A DNA stretch of 64,000 nt from Pararhizobium sp. (GTDB taxonomy: Bacteria > Pseudomonadota > Alphaproteobacteria > Rhizobiales > Rhizobiaceae). Below are positions 54,567-62,830 of the stretch, one piece after another. The stretch is taken from the NCBI GenBank assembly GCA_030655075.1, contig JAURWE010000051.1:145127-209126 (forward strand). Direction: 5' to 3'. Position 1 is the first letter of the stretch. Every line of letters starts with the position of its first letter. The position numbers were made by a program, and so were the translations under genes. The notes under the pieces were generated by a model that was not told the origin of the DNA, did not search any database, and saw only the letters and a list, made by a program, of their open reading frames with translations.

Positions 54567-55234
54567 GTTCTGCTGCCGTCAGCGCCAGAAAACGCGTCGC
54601 CGTCTTCATCTCCGGCGGCGGCTCGAACATGATGACGCTGGTCAACGCGGCACTCGACCCCGCCTATCCGGCCGAGATCATCGCCGTGATCTCCGACAAG
54701 GCCGATGCCGGTGGCCTTTCCAAGGCGGCAGCCGCCGGCATCGAAACCTTCGCCTTCGTGCGCAAGGATTTTGCCAGCAAGGACGCACACGAGGCGGCCA
54801 TCCTTACCGCACTTGAGCGCCTGTCACCGGATCTCATTTGTCTTGCAGGCTACATGCGGCTTTTGAGCGGCGCCTTCATCAACCGCTACGAAGGCCGCAT
54901 TCTCAACATCCATCCGTCGCTGCTGCCGCTGTTTCCGGGCCTCCACACCCACCAGCGCGCCATCGATGCCGGCATGAAGCTCGCCGGCTGCACGGTACAT
55001 TTCGTCACCGAAGGCATGGACGAAGGCCCGATCGTGACGCAGGCGGCCGTTCCCATCCTGGCAGGCGACACATCCGAAACACTGGCCGAACGGGTTCTTG
55101 CCGTCGAGCACAAGAGCTATCCGATGGCGCTCAGGCTCGTCGCCGAGGGCAAGGTGCGCATGGAAGCTGGCAAGGCGGTCACCCTGCCCGGCACCCGGGC
55201 GCCGACCACGGCAGCGTTGATTGCCGGCGGGTGA
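54563..55234 (+). CDS. purN: phosphoribosylglycinamide formyltransferase
   Basis: 223 residues. VAVFISGGGSNMMTLV binds the phosphoribosyl substrate. The catalytic region NIHPSLLPLFPGLHTHQRAI holds the conserved Asn-His pair, and the Asp follows in DEGPIVTQAAV. It transfers a formyl group from 10-formyl-THF to GAR. It starts within the purM stop (ATGA overlap), the usual operon order. Confidence 0.95.
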   Translation: MSSAAVSARKRVAVFISGGGSNMMTLVNAALDPAYPAEIIAVISDKADAGGLSKAAAAGIETFAFVRKDFASKDAHEAAILTALERLSPDLICLAGYMRLLSGAFINRYEGRILNIHPSLLPLFPGLHTHQRAIDAGMKLAGCTVHFVTEGMDEGPIVTQAAVPILAGDTSETLAERVLAVEHKSYPMALRLVAEGKVRMEAGKAVTLPGTRAPTTAALIAGG

Positions 55235-55310
55235 TACTCATTGCGATCAGACTGTTTGCTGGAAAGTTCTAGAAACTGGGACTGGACTGAATGTCAGAGC
55301 GGTTGCGCTC

Positions 55311-55550
55311 ATGACAAAAAACACATCCGTCGCTCTTGGTGACCATTTCGACCAGTTCGTGGAGGCGCAGATCGCCGAAGGCCGTCACGATTCGGTGAGC
55401 GCAGCGGTGCGTGCCGGCCTGCGCCTGTTGGAAGAACATGAGACCAAACTCAAGGTTCTCCGCACAGCACTGATTGAAGGCGAAAATTCAGGACCATCCA
55501 CGCCCTTCGACTTCGATACCTTCATCGCGAGAAAGACAGCCGGCCGGTGA
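55311..55550 (+). CDS. parD: ParD-type antitoxin
   Basis: 79 residues, ribbon-helix-helix antitoxin with SVALGDHFDQFVEAQIAEGR, then SAAVRAGLRLLEEHE, and a C-terminal toxin-binding segment. Its stop overlaps the next start as GTGA, the usual ParDE arrangement. Upstream in-frame codons to 55221 are not needed. Intact while its toxin gene is broken. Confidence 0.85.
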   Translation: MTKNTSVALGDHFDQFVEAQIAEGRHDSVSAAVRAGLRLLEEHETKLKVLRTALIEGENSGPSTPFDFDTFIARKTAGR

Positions 55551-55848
55551 GCGGCTGCGTTCTTTCCCCGGCAGCCCAGGCGGATATCGAGGATATCTGG
55601 ACCTATACGTCTGAACACTGGGGCAAAAGCAGGCAGAGGCCTATATCAAAGCGATACAGACAACGCTTGATGGTGCTGTCAACGGGCGCACGAAACATCG
55701 TTCTGCCGAGACCATCCGAGCGGGCTATCGTAAAGTCCTTACGGGTTCCCACTCCATTTTCTTCCGCGTCACGGACGACGGCATTATCGACGTCATCAGG
55801 ATCCTGCATCAGCAGATGGATATAGAAGCACGATTGACCAATACCTGA
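55547..55848 (+). pseudogene. parE: frameshifted ParE-type toxin
   Basis: The frame opens with GTG (55547) and reads SPAAQADIEDIWTYTSEHWG, a ParE N-terminus, up to about 55624. It then leaves the family sequence. From 55627, one frame back, the text QAEAYIKAIQTTLDG...KVLTGSHSIFFRV...IDVIRILHQQMD fits ParE through to the TGA at 55846-55848. A single missing base in the AAAA run at 55625-55628 explains this. It is either a true inactivating deletion or a sequencing error in a short homopolymer. Confidence 0.82.
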
Positions 55849-55875
55849 AGGCGTTGCCCTCATTGGCCTTCCAGT

Positions 55876-56472
55876 CTAAGCCCCCAGCGTACCCTTGTTC
55901 AGCATCGCCCATTGCAGCAGCATGATTGTCTTGGCATCGCAGATCTCGCCGCTGGCAATCATCGCCATGGCGTCGGGAAGCGTCACCTCGAAGACCTCGA
56001 TGTCTTCGGACTCCTCGTCCAGTCCGCCGCCCTTGCCCGCCCGCTTCGAGGCGTCGATGAGGGCTGCGTAGAAGTGGATCTGTTCGGTGACGGCACCGGG
56101 GCTCATGAAGGCGGAAAACAGCGGCTGCACGTCGTGGACCTCGTAGCCGGTCTCCTCCATGACCTCGCGGCGGATGGCATCCGCAGGGTTGTCGCCATCC
56201 AGCAGGCCTGCCGGTGTTTCCAGCATCCAGCCGGAATGATCGTTAAGAAAGGCGGGCATGCGGAACTGGCGCACCAGCACGGTCCTGTCGCGCCGGGGAT
56301 CATAGAGCAGGATGGTCGCGCCATTGCCACGATCGTAGACCTCGCGTTTGAGCTTTTGCACGCGGCCGTCCGAGCCGGTGTAATTGAAAGTCACATTGCG
56401 CAGGTGGTACCAGTTCTTCGACAGGGTTTCGTCCTTGAGGATTTCGACCTTGGCTTCGCGGAAAAACGACAT
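55876..56472 (-). CDS. Nudix hydrolase, NudK/ADP-sugar pyrophosphatase type
   Basis: 198 residues. Nudix box GLLDGDNPADAIRREVMEETGY: the REVMEE core is intact, while the canonical Glu early in the box is Asn here. The preceding REVYDRGNGATILLYD and the following SPGAVTEQIHFYAALID match the GDP-mannose pyrophosphatase (NudK) subfamily. It would hydrolyse nucleoside diphosphate sugars. Transcribed leftward, convergent with the parDE remnant. Confidence 0.85.
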   Translation of the reverse strand: MSFFREAKVEILKDETLSKNWYHLRNVTFNYTGSDGRVQKLKREVYDRGNGATILLYDPRRDRTVLVRQFRMPAFLNDHSGWMLETPAGLLDGDNPADAIRREVMEETGYEVHDVQPLFSAFMSPGAVTEQIHFYAALIDASKRAGKGGGLDEESEDIEVFEVTLPDAMAMIASGEICDAKTIMLLQWAMLNKGTLGA

Positions 56473-56602
56473 GAAACTCTCTATGCTCCCAGGTTTGGAG
56501 CGTTTTCATCGCACAGTTGGGCTACCGCGTCGAGACGGCGGCGGCCGCGAATTACCGGCCTCCGCCACTGGAAAAGCAGGAACGGTCATGCGACGGTAAC
56601 CC

Positions 56603-56923
56603 ATGGTTTTCATTGTCTATGCGGGTGCGGCGCTCGCTGAAATTGCCGGATGTTTCGCCTTCTGGGCATGGCTGCGGCTAGACAAGTCGGTCTGGTGGCT
56701 GGCGCCGGGCATTGTGTCGCTGGCGATCTTTGCCTGGCTTTTGACGCTTATTCCCAGCGATGCCGCCGGACGGGCGTTTGCGGCCTATGGCGGCATCTAT
56801 ATCGCCGCTTCGCTTGTCTGGATGTGGCTGGCCGAGGGTCAGCGGCCGGACCGGTTCGATCTGGCCGGTGCGGCCATCTGCCTTGCCGGCACCGCTGTCA
56901 TCCTGTTTTCGCCACGCGGCTAA
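56603..56923 (+). CDS. ynfA: YnfA/UPF0060 membrane protein
   Basis: 106 residues, four helices, with AALAEIAGCFAFWAWLRLDKS and AAYGGIYIAASLVWMW, the signature of the YnfA small-multidrug-resistance-like family. A distant exporter role has been suggested for the family. The last 26 nt overlap the end of the convergent small gene. Confidence 0.88.
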   Translation: MVFIVYAGAALAEIAGCFAFWAWLRLDKSVWWLAPGIVSLAIFAWLLTLIPSDAAGRAFAAYGGIYIAASLVWMWLAEGQRPDRFDLAGAAICLAGTAVILFSPRG

Positions 56924-57101
56924 GACGCAGAATCCAGACACCCAGATAGACGAAGGCGGCGGACATCAGGAGGAATGGTACGATTGTGAGCAACGATGGC
57001 ATCCCGAACTCACTTGGGACGATAGCAGCATCGAGCAGCAGCCCGCCACAGATGATCATGCCGATGCTGATCAGCGCAAATCCGAAAATGGGTCGAAGCA
57101 C
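56898..57101 (-). CDS. 67-residue membrane protein of unknown function
   Basis: Two hydrophobic segments (GFALISIGMIICGGLLLDAA and LLTIVPFLLMSAAFVYLGVW) linked by a short polar turn. GTG at 57101 is preferred because GGAGAT lies 6 nt upstream; a TTG at 57116 is an alternative. It ends within the 3-prime end of ynfA on the opposite strand. No family recognised. Confidence 0.5.
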   Translation of the reverse strand: MLRPIFGFALISIGMIICGGLLLDAAIVPSEFGMPSLLTIVPFLLMSAAFVYLGVWILRLSRVAKTG

Positions 57102-57218
57102 TGCACATCTCCACAACTACAGGACTATTTGGAACCCACAAATAATCCAAAATGGTTGTGTTTCAATTAAAAATGCAACCGGTTTCTGAGCGGCCGGCAA
57201 AAAGCAGTGTGGCGCGCA

Positions 57219-59327
57219 TCAGGCCTTTTCCAGCCACACCCTGTTGTCGTGGAAAGCAGCGCCACCATAGGGTGCGACGGCATCGCCGCCCGTGAGCACA
57301 TTGATGCCTTCGCCGTCGAGATGGGCATCGTTCGGCCAGAGGCCTTCGGCAATGACCACGCCGCGCCGGGCGGTGGCGACAACGCGGGCGTGCAGGCGGA
57401 TTTCGCCACGTTGGTTGCCGATGCGCACGACATCGCCATCGGCAATCTCCAGCCGTTCAGCATCATCAGGATGGATCATGACGTTCGGCCTGCCCTCTTT
57501 GTCGACCGACGAGCGGGTTTCGGCGAAGGTGGAGTTCAGGAACGAGCGGGCCGGGGACGTTGCCAGCCGGAACGGATGGTTTTCGTCGGCCACTTCGATG
57601 ACATCAACCTGGTCGGGGAAAACCGGAAAATCGCGATAGGGCCCACGCACACCGACGGACGCGGGCGGCTTGTTGGGGCCCGGCGTGCCGGTCCAGTCGG
57701 GCTTGAAGCGGAACTTTCCGTCCGGATGGGCAAAACCGTGGATGTAATGGGCCGTGTCGAAATCCGGCTGGCAATCGATCCAGCGGACTTCCTTCAGCCC
57801 CTCATAGCCCATGCCGTAGCGGCTCAGAATCTGGTCGATGTGCTGGCGCTCGCTCAAGCCAAAACCGGGTTTGTCGCCGACACCGAGACGTTTTGCCAGT
57901 TCGTCGATGACGAAGAGGTTGGTGCGCACCGTCGATGGCGGCTCGACGAGTTTTGGCCCAAGCAGAATGTGCTGGTGGCCGCCGCCGCGATAGATGTCGT
58001 CATGTTCAATGAACATCGTCGCCGGCAGGACGATATCGGCGAGCTTGGCTGTGTCGGTCATGAACTGTTCGTGCACGGCGACGAAGAGATCGCTGCGCAG
58101 CAACCCCTGTTTTACCAGCCGCTGCTCGGGCGCGATGTTGGCAGGATTGGTGTTCTGCACCAGCATCGCCGTCACCGGGCCGCCGTAACGCAGCGCCTCG
58201 GGATCGCCGGTCAGCACCCGGCCGGTCTGCGACTGGTCGAGCACGCGGGTTTTCTGGTCGAGCATCGACTGGCCGGTCAGTTCGGCCTTGTCGAACTTGA
58301 AGATATCGCTGTTGGAATGAAAGGCGCCGCCGCCCTCATACTGCCAGGAGCCGAGCACGGTGGGCACGCAGGCGGCCGCATGCATGGCGACGACGCCGTT
58401 GCGCTGGCGGGTAAAGCCGTAGCCGAGTCGGAAGAAGCTTTTCGGCGTCGTGCCGATCAGCCGGGCGAAGGCCTCGATCTCCTCGGCCGGCAGGCCGGTG
58501 ATCGCCGAGGCCCATTCGGGTGTCTTCGATTTCAGATGGGCTTCGAGCCCAACCGGGTCGTCGGCGTATTTTGCCATATAGGCACGGTCGGCATAGCCGT
58601 CGCGAAAGGCCACATGCATGGCCGCGCAGGCGAGCGCCGCATCGGTGCCCGGCTTCAGGATCAGGCCCATGTCGGCCTGCTTGATGGTCGGATTGTCGTA
58701 GATGTCGATGACGACGATCCTGGCGCCGCGCTCCTTGCGGGCCTTGATCGCGTGGGTCATGACGTTGACCTGCGTCGAGACCGGGTTGGTGCCCCAGATC
58801 ACGACGCAGTCGGATTTTGCCATCTCGCGCGGATCGGGACCGCGCAGCGTGCCGGTCGCCATGGTGAAGCCGGTCCAGGCCATGGCCGTGCAGATCGTGC
58901 CGAGGAAGCCGGAATAGCCCTTGGCGTGGCGCAGGCGGTCGATCGAGTCGCGCTGCACATTGCCCATGGTGCCGGCGTAATAATAGGGCCAGACCGCTTC
59001 CGGACCATACAGCTGCTCGGCTTTGACGAAGGCATCGGCGATTTCGTCGAGCGCTGCCTCCCAGGAGACCTGCTGCCAGCCGCCCTCGCCCTTGGCGCCG
59101 ATGCGGCGCTGCGGCACCAGCAGCCGGCCGGGATGATAGAGCCGCTCGGCATAGCGGGCGACCTTGGCGCAGATGACGCCGTCCGTATAGGTGTTGTCCC
59201 GGCTGCCGCGAACCCGGCCGATGCGCCCATCCGCCGTCAGGTCGATGTCGAGCGCGCAGGCCGACGGACAGTCGTGCGGACAGACCGAGTGGCCGGTGGA
59301 GTTGGAGATTGGGGTCGCAACGTTCAT
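57219..59327 (-). CDS. cytoplasmic molybdopterin oxidoreductase
   Basis: 702 residues of the DMSO-reductase superfamily. The N-terminal [4Fe-4S] ligands are C16, C20, C24 and C53 (SVCPHDCPSAC and GVICAK). The molybdopterin regions are SDCVVIWGTNPVSTQVN and LPATMFIEHDDIYRGGG, and the C-terminal MoCo-binding barrel contains NVMIHPDDAERLEIADGDVV. No twin-arginine signal precedes the cluster, so it stays in the cytoplasm. No electron-transfer subunit or dedicated chaperone gene lies beside it. The substrate is unknown. ATG 59327 is favoured, with further upstream codons possible. Confidence 0.88.
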   Translation of the reverse strand: MNVATPISNSTGHSVCPHDCPSACALDIDLTADGRIGRVRGSRDNTYTDGVICAKVARYAERLYHPGRLLVPQRRIGAKGEGGWQQVSWEAALDEIADAFVKAEQLYGPEAVWPYYYAGTMGNVQRDSIDRLRHAKGYSGFLGTICTAMAWTGFTMATGTLRGPDPREMAKSDCVVIWGTNPVSTQVNVMTHAIKARKERGARIVVIDIYDNPTIKQADMGLILKPGTDAALACAAMHVAFRDGYADRAYMAKYADDPVGLEAHLKSKTPEWASAITGLPAEEIEAFARLIGTTPKSFFRLGYGFTRQRNGVVAMHAAACVPTVLGSWQYEGGGAFHSNSDIFKFDKAELTGQSMLDQKTRVLDQSQTGRVLTGDPEALRYGGPVTAMLVQNTNPANIAPEQRLVKQGLLRSDLFVAVHEQFMTDTAKLADIVLPATMFIEHDDIYRGGGHQHILLGPKLVEPPSTVRTNLFVIDELAKRLGVGDKPGFGLSERQHIDQILSRYGMGYEGLKEVRWIDCQPDFDTAHYIHGFAHPDGKFRFKPDWTGTPGPNKPPASVGVRGPYRDFPVFPDQVDVIEVADENHPFRLATSPARSFLNSTFAETRSSVDKEGRPNVMIHPDDAERLEIADGDVVRIGNQRGEIRLHARVVATARRGVVIAEGLWPNDAHLDGEGINVLTGGDAVAPYGGAAFHDNRVWLEKA

Positions 59328-59413
59328 ACGATTTGTATAAGCCATCCCCTACCGGCTAAAAAGGTGCATTCGGCACCCATCGAAACATTTGATCCAGCCC
59401 ATAAAGATCCGTC

Positions 59414-60292
59414 ATGAATTATCGCCACATCTACCACGCAGGCAATTTCGCAGATGTGCTCAAACACGCGGTCCTGGCGCGGCTGATCACGTACCTGCAG
59501 CGCAAGGACAAGGCGTTTCGCGTGCTCGACACGCATGCGGGCATCGGGCTCTACGACCTGTCGAGCGTCGAGGCGCAGAAGACAGGCGAATGGCGCGACG
59601 GCATCGGCCGCCTGCTGGAGGCGAAACCGGCGCCCGCCGTTGCCGATATTCTCGAGCCCTATCTCGCCGCCATCCGTTCACTCAATCCCGGCGGCGACGT
59701 GCAGCTCTATCCCGGCTCGCCGAAACTGGCGCGCCTGCTGTTTCGCCCGCAGGACCGGCTTTCGGCCATGGAGTTGCACCCGGACGATTATGAAACGCTG
59801 CACCGGGCCTTCGATGGCGACTATCAGGTCCGCGTCACGCAGCTCGACGGCTGGCTGGCGCTGGGGGCGCATCTGCCGCCGAAGGAAAAGCGCGGCCTCA
59901 TCCTGGTCGATCCGCCCTTCGAGATCGACGGCGAGTTCGAGCGTCTGGCCGACGGGCTCGGCAAGGCCTGGAAGCGATTTCCCGGCGGCACGTTCTGCCT
60001 CTGGTATCCCTTGAAGAACGGTGCGCCGATCGCCGATTTCCACGCGGCCCTGAAGGCCCTGGAAATCCCGAAAATGCTCTGCGCCGAACTGTCGGTTCGC
60101 AGCGACCGCGAGACGACCGGGCTGTCCGGCTCCGGCCTGATCATCGTCAACCCGCCCTATACGCTGAAGGAGGAGCTCGACCGCCTGCTGCCCTTCCTGA
60201 AACACACGCTGGCCCAGGACCGCTTCGCTTCGGCCCGCTCTTTCTGGCTGCGCGGCGAGGAAAGACTGGCGCCGGACTCCGATCTGGATTAA
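59414..60292 (+). CDS. rlmJ: 23S rRNA (adenine-N6)-methyltransferase RlmJ
   Basis: 292 residues beginning MNYRHIYHAGNFADVLKHAV, the RlmJ hallmark. The SAM site is VLDTHAGIGLYDL and the catalytic motif is the DPPFE (LVDPPFEIDGEF). It methylates A2030 of 23S rRNA in E. coli. It stands alone, divergent from the oxidoreductase gene over about 85 nt. Confidence 0.94.
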   Translation: MNYRHIYHAGNFADVLKHAVLARLITYLQRKDKAFRVLDTHAGIGLYDLSSVEAQKTGEWRDGIGRLLEAKPAPAVADILEPYLAAIRSLNPGGDVQLYPGSPKLARLLFRPQDRLSAMELHPDDYETLHRAFDGDYQVRVTQLDGWLALGAHLPPKEKRGLILVDPPFEIDGEFERLADGLGKAWKRFPGGTFCLWYPLKNGAPIADFHAALKALEIPKMLCAELSVRSDRETTGLSGSGLIIVNPPYTLKEELDRLLPFLKHTLAQDRFASARSFWLRGEERLAPDSDLD

Positions 60293-60325
60293 TATATACG
60301 TCAACGTAGATACTTTGAGGATTCG

Positions 60326-60586
60326 ATGGCGAAAATCGCAAAAGTATTCCGGTCCGGAAACTCGCAGGCCATCCGCCTGCCGAAGGCATTTCAGGTCGAT
60401 GTCAGCGAAATGGATATTTCGCGGGATGGCGATGCACTGATCCTGCGACCGCGCGCGCGCCGTGCCGATCCATGGAGCAATGTGAAGAAAGCAGTTGCCC
60501 TTGGTTTCAGCGGCGATTTTTTCGAAGATGGCCGTGAGCAGCCCGCCTTGCCAGATCGGCACAATATGGACGGTCTCTTCAAGTGA
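60326..60586 (+). CDS. vapB: VapB-type antitoxin (AbrB fold)
   Basis: 86 residues. N-terminal VapB/AbrB DNA-binding half with AKVFRSGNSQAIRLPKAF and ISRDGDALILRP; C-terminal half would cover the toxin. It overlaps the vapC start as GTGA. The preceding 35 nt contain TATATACGTCAACGTAGATA, an AT-rich stretch likely to hold the promoter and operator. Confidence 0.9.
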   Translation: MAKIAKVFRSGNSQAIRLPKAFQVDVSEMDISRDGDALILRPRARRADPWSNVKKAVALGFSGDFFEDGREQPALPDRHNMDGLFK

Positions 60587-61002
60587 GCCGCTACGTTCTC
60601 GATACAAATGCGGTGATCGGGCTGATGAAGTCTGCCGAGCCTCTTTCGCAGCGTGTCTTCCGGCACGATATCGGCGATTTCGTCATTCCCGCCATCGTCT
60701 CCTATGAGATCTTCTGGGGTGTCTTCCGCAGCAGCAGGGTTGCTGAGAACATGACGCGCGCCTCGCTGTTCTTCAGGGATTTCGCCATCGAACCCTTTAC
60801 CGGTTCGGATGCAATCGAGGCTGGACGGGTTCGTGCCGAGTTGGCAGCCATCGGTCAACCCATCGGCCCCTATGATATTCTGATCGCCGGGCAGACCCGC
60901 GCCAGAGGATGGACGGTCGTGACCAACAATCTTCGCGAGTTTGAACGGGTTGCCGGTCTTTCGGTCGAGGATTGGAGCATTGAACGCCCGATGACCCCTT
61001 GA
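60583..61002 (+). CDS. vapC: VapC-type PIN-domain toxin
   Basis: 139 residues, PIN ribonuclease with the acidic residues in YVLDTNAVIGLMKS (D7), IVSYEIFWG and PYDILIAGQTRARG and the late TNNLREFERV. All active-site acids are present, so it is likely active. VapC toxins cut tRNA or rRNA and stop translation when the antitoxin is lost. GTG start at 60583 within the vapB stop codon. Confidence 0.9.
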   Translation: MSRYVLDTNAVIGLMKSAEPLSQRVFRHDIGDFVIPAIVSYEIFWGVFRSSRVAENMTRASLFFRDFAIEPFTGSDAIEAGRVRAELAAIGQPIGPYDILIAGQTRARGWTVVTNNLREFERVAGLSVEDWSIERPMTP

Positions 61003-61052
61003 CGATTCTGTCTTCAGGACCACACTCTTAGGGACATTCTGGAGAGACACAC

Positions 61053-61469
61053 ATGATCCGCACCATCGCTGCAGCGCTTCTGATATCCTTGGCTTCCACC
61101 GGCATGGCCAGTGCCGCCGATTATGTGGAAGACTATGGCGCGCCGAGCGCCTGCGAGAACCCCTCCGTGCTCGGCTTCATAACCCGCCGGTTCGACTACA
61201 AGGCCAAACATTATCTCTATGCGGATCTCGCGATCACGGACATCAGCCATGTGGGCCAGAGCCGCTATGAGCCTTTGTCGGAAACCCGCCGCACGTCGCG
61301 CGAATATTGCCACGCCAAGGTCAGCATGAGCGATGGCGAGCGCCGGTCTGTCTGGTATCTGATCGAGCGCAACTGGGGCTTTGCCGGTATCGGGCCGAGC
61401 GTCGAGTTCTGCATTTCCGGCCTCGACCCGTGGTATGTCTACGGCGCCCAGTGCAAATCGCTACGCTAA
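61053..61469 (+). CDS. secreted protein of unknown function
   Basis: 138 residues with a signal peptide (IAAALLISLASTGMASA, cleavage near residue 22) and four cysteines in the mature part, including SACENPS, REYCHAK, EFCISG and AQCKSLR, consistent with two disulfides. Aromatic-rich middle (KHYLYADLAITDISHVG). No family named; it resembles hypothetical exported proteins of rhizobia. The stop lies 1 nt before the RNase T2 gene, suggesting an operon. Confidence 0.7.
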   Translation: MIRTIAAALLISLASTGMASAADYVEDYGAPSACENPSVLGFITRRFDYKAKHYLYADLAITDISHVGQSRYEPLSETRRTSREYCHAKVSMSDGERRSVWYLIERNWGFAGIGPSVEFCISGLDPWYVYGAQCKSLR

Positions 61470-61470
61470 C

Positions 61471-62187
61471 ATGCCGTCCTTGCTGATGTCCAGGGCGCTG
61501 CTGTCAGGCGCCCTGTTGCTACTGGCCGGGTGCGGCGAACAGAAATCGGCCGAATCCGGCGAGGCAGAACCAAAGGTCCAGACCCCGCAAAAACAGGCGG
61601 CATCCGTGCCGATCGGCAAGGGATTCGATTTTTACGTCCTGTCGCTGTCCTGGTCTCCGACCTGGTGCGGCAACAATGATGGCGACGGCTCCAGCCAGCA
61701 GTGCGCGGCGGGCAAGAACCACGGCTTCATCGTCCATGGCCTCTGGCCGCAGAACCAACGCGGCTTTCCGGAATTCTGCCGCAGCCGCGATCCGGACCGG
61801 GTGCCGGAAGCGCTCGGCCGCGCGCTGTTCGATCTCATCCCCTCCATGGGCCTGATTGGGCACCAGTGGCGCAAACACGGCAGCTGCTCGGGCCTCGGCC
61901 AGAAAGACTATTTTGCCGTGTTGCGGGCGGCGCGTCAGCGCATCCGCATCCCGGCCGGTTTCGAGCAGGTGCGCGCCGAGCGCCGGCTAACATCGGCCGA
62001 GATCGAAAGGACCATCATCGCCAGCAATCCCGGCCTGAAACCCACGGGCATTTCCGTCAGCTGCGACGGTGTGGACCTGCAGGACGTGCGAATCTGCCTG
62101 ACCAAGGACCTGGCCTTCACCGGCTGCCCCGAGGTCGAGCGCAAGGCCTGCCGCCGCAACGACATCACCCTGCCGCCCGCGCGGTAG
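61471..62187 (+). CDS. RNase T2-family secreted ribonuclease (lipoprotein)
   Basis: 238 residues. Lipobox LLLAGC after the signal peptide indicates a lipoprotein, followed by a polar linker. RNase T2 catalytic segments are HGLWPQ (CAS I) and HQWRKHGSC (CAS II), with the disulfide-forming cysteines. It would degrade RNA in the periplasm. It begins directly after the preceding gene; ATG 61486 is an alternative start. The T2 fold is complete to DITLPPAR. Confidence 0.9.
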   Translation: MPSLLMSRALLSGALLLLAGCGEQKSAESGEAEPKVQTPQKQAASVPIGKGFDFYVLSLSWSPTWCGNNDGDGSSQQCAAGKNHGFIVHGLWPQNQRGFPEFCRSRDPDRVPEALGRALFDLIPSMGLIGHQWRKHGSCSGLGQKDYFAVLRAARQRIRIPAGFEQVRAERRLTSAEIERTIIASNPGLKPTGISVSCDGVDLQDVRICLTKDLAFTGCPEVERKACRRNDITLPPAR

Positions 62188-62207
62188 CCACCAAAAAGGT
62201 TATCCCG

Positions 62208-62798
62208 ATGAAAATCCTCTACTCTCCCGCCTCCCCCTATTCCAACAAGGTCCGTATGGCCGCCCACTATGCCGGGCTTAAGGCGGAAAGCGTGCTGACC
62301 GAAACCGTGGTGCCGCCGGCGGAACTGACCGACAACAATCCGCTCGGCAAGATCCCGACGCTGCTGCTCGACGATGGCCGCTCGATCTATGACAGCCGCA
62401 CGATCATGCATTTCATCGACCGTGAGCATGGCAAGAAACTCTATCCGAAGGGTGGCGACAAGCGCACCGAGGTGGAGATCCTGGAAGCGCTCTGTGACGG
62501 AATCTGCGACAGCCTGCTGTCCATCGTCTACGAGCGCCGGCTGCGGCCGGAGGAGATGTTTTACCAGCCCTGGGTCGACCGCCAGTGGACCAAGGTGGAG
62601 CGCGGGCTGGACTATCTGAATGCCAATCTGCCGAAAACAGGCGCAAAACTGCATGCGGGCCATTTCGCGCTGGCCGCCATGCTGCGCTACATCGAGCTGC
62701 GCTTCGAAGGAAAATGGCAGAAGGGCCGGCCGAAGCTGAAAAACTGGCCGGCGAAGTTTTCGAAATTCTTCCCGGACTACGACAGCTTCAAAGCCTAA
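62208..62798 (+). CDS. glutathione S-transferase family protein
   Basis: 196 residues. Thioredoxin-like N-terminal domain with MKILYSPASPYSNKVRM and the G-site segment IPTLLLDDGRSIYDSRTIM, then the all-alpha C-terminal domain (AGHFALAAMLRYIELRFEG). Detoxification or reductive-dehalogenation-type roles are known in the family. The stop codon at 62796-62798 is immediately followed by the right end of the IS110 element, so the last few residues could have been altered by insertion; the C-terminus looks nearly full length. Confidence 0.88.
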   Translation: MKILYSPASPYSNKVRMAAHYAGLKAESVLTETVVPPAELTDNNPLGKIPTLLLDDGRSIYDSRTIMHFIDREHGKKLYPKGGDKRTEVEILEALCDGICDSLLSIVYERRLRPEEMFYQPWVDRQWTKVERGLDYLNANLPKTGAKLHAGHFALAAMLRYIELRFEGKWQKGRPKLKNWPAKFSKFFPDYDSFKA

Positions 62799-62830
62799 TG
62801 ATGGTTTCAGTCAACAAAAAAGCAACGGTG

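Noticed and set aside
57207..59417. A 736-residue open frame opposite the molybdopterin oxidoreductase
   Set aside because: Antisense shadow without start signal or domain; the oxidoreductase has a full set of cofactor motifs.
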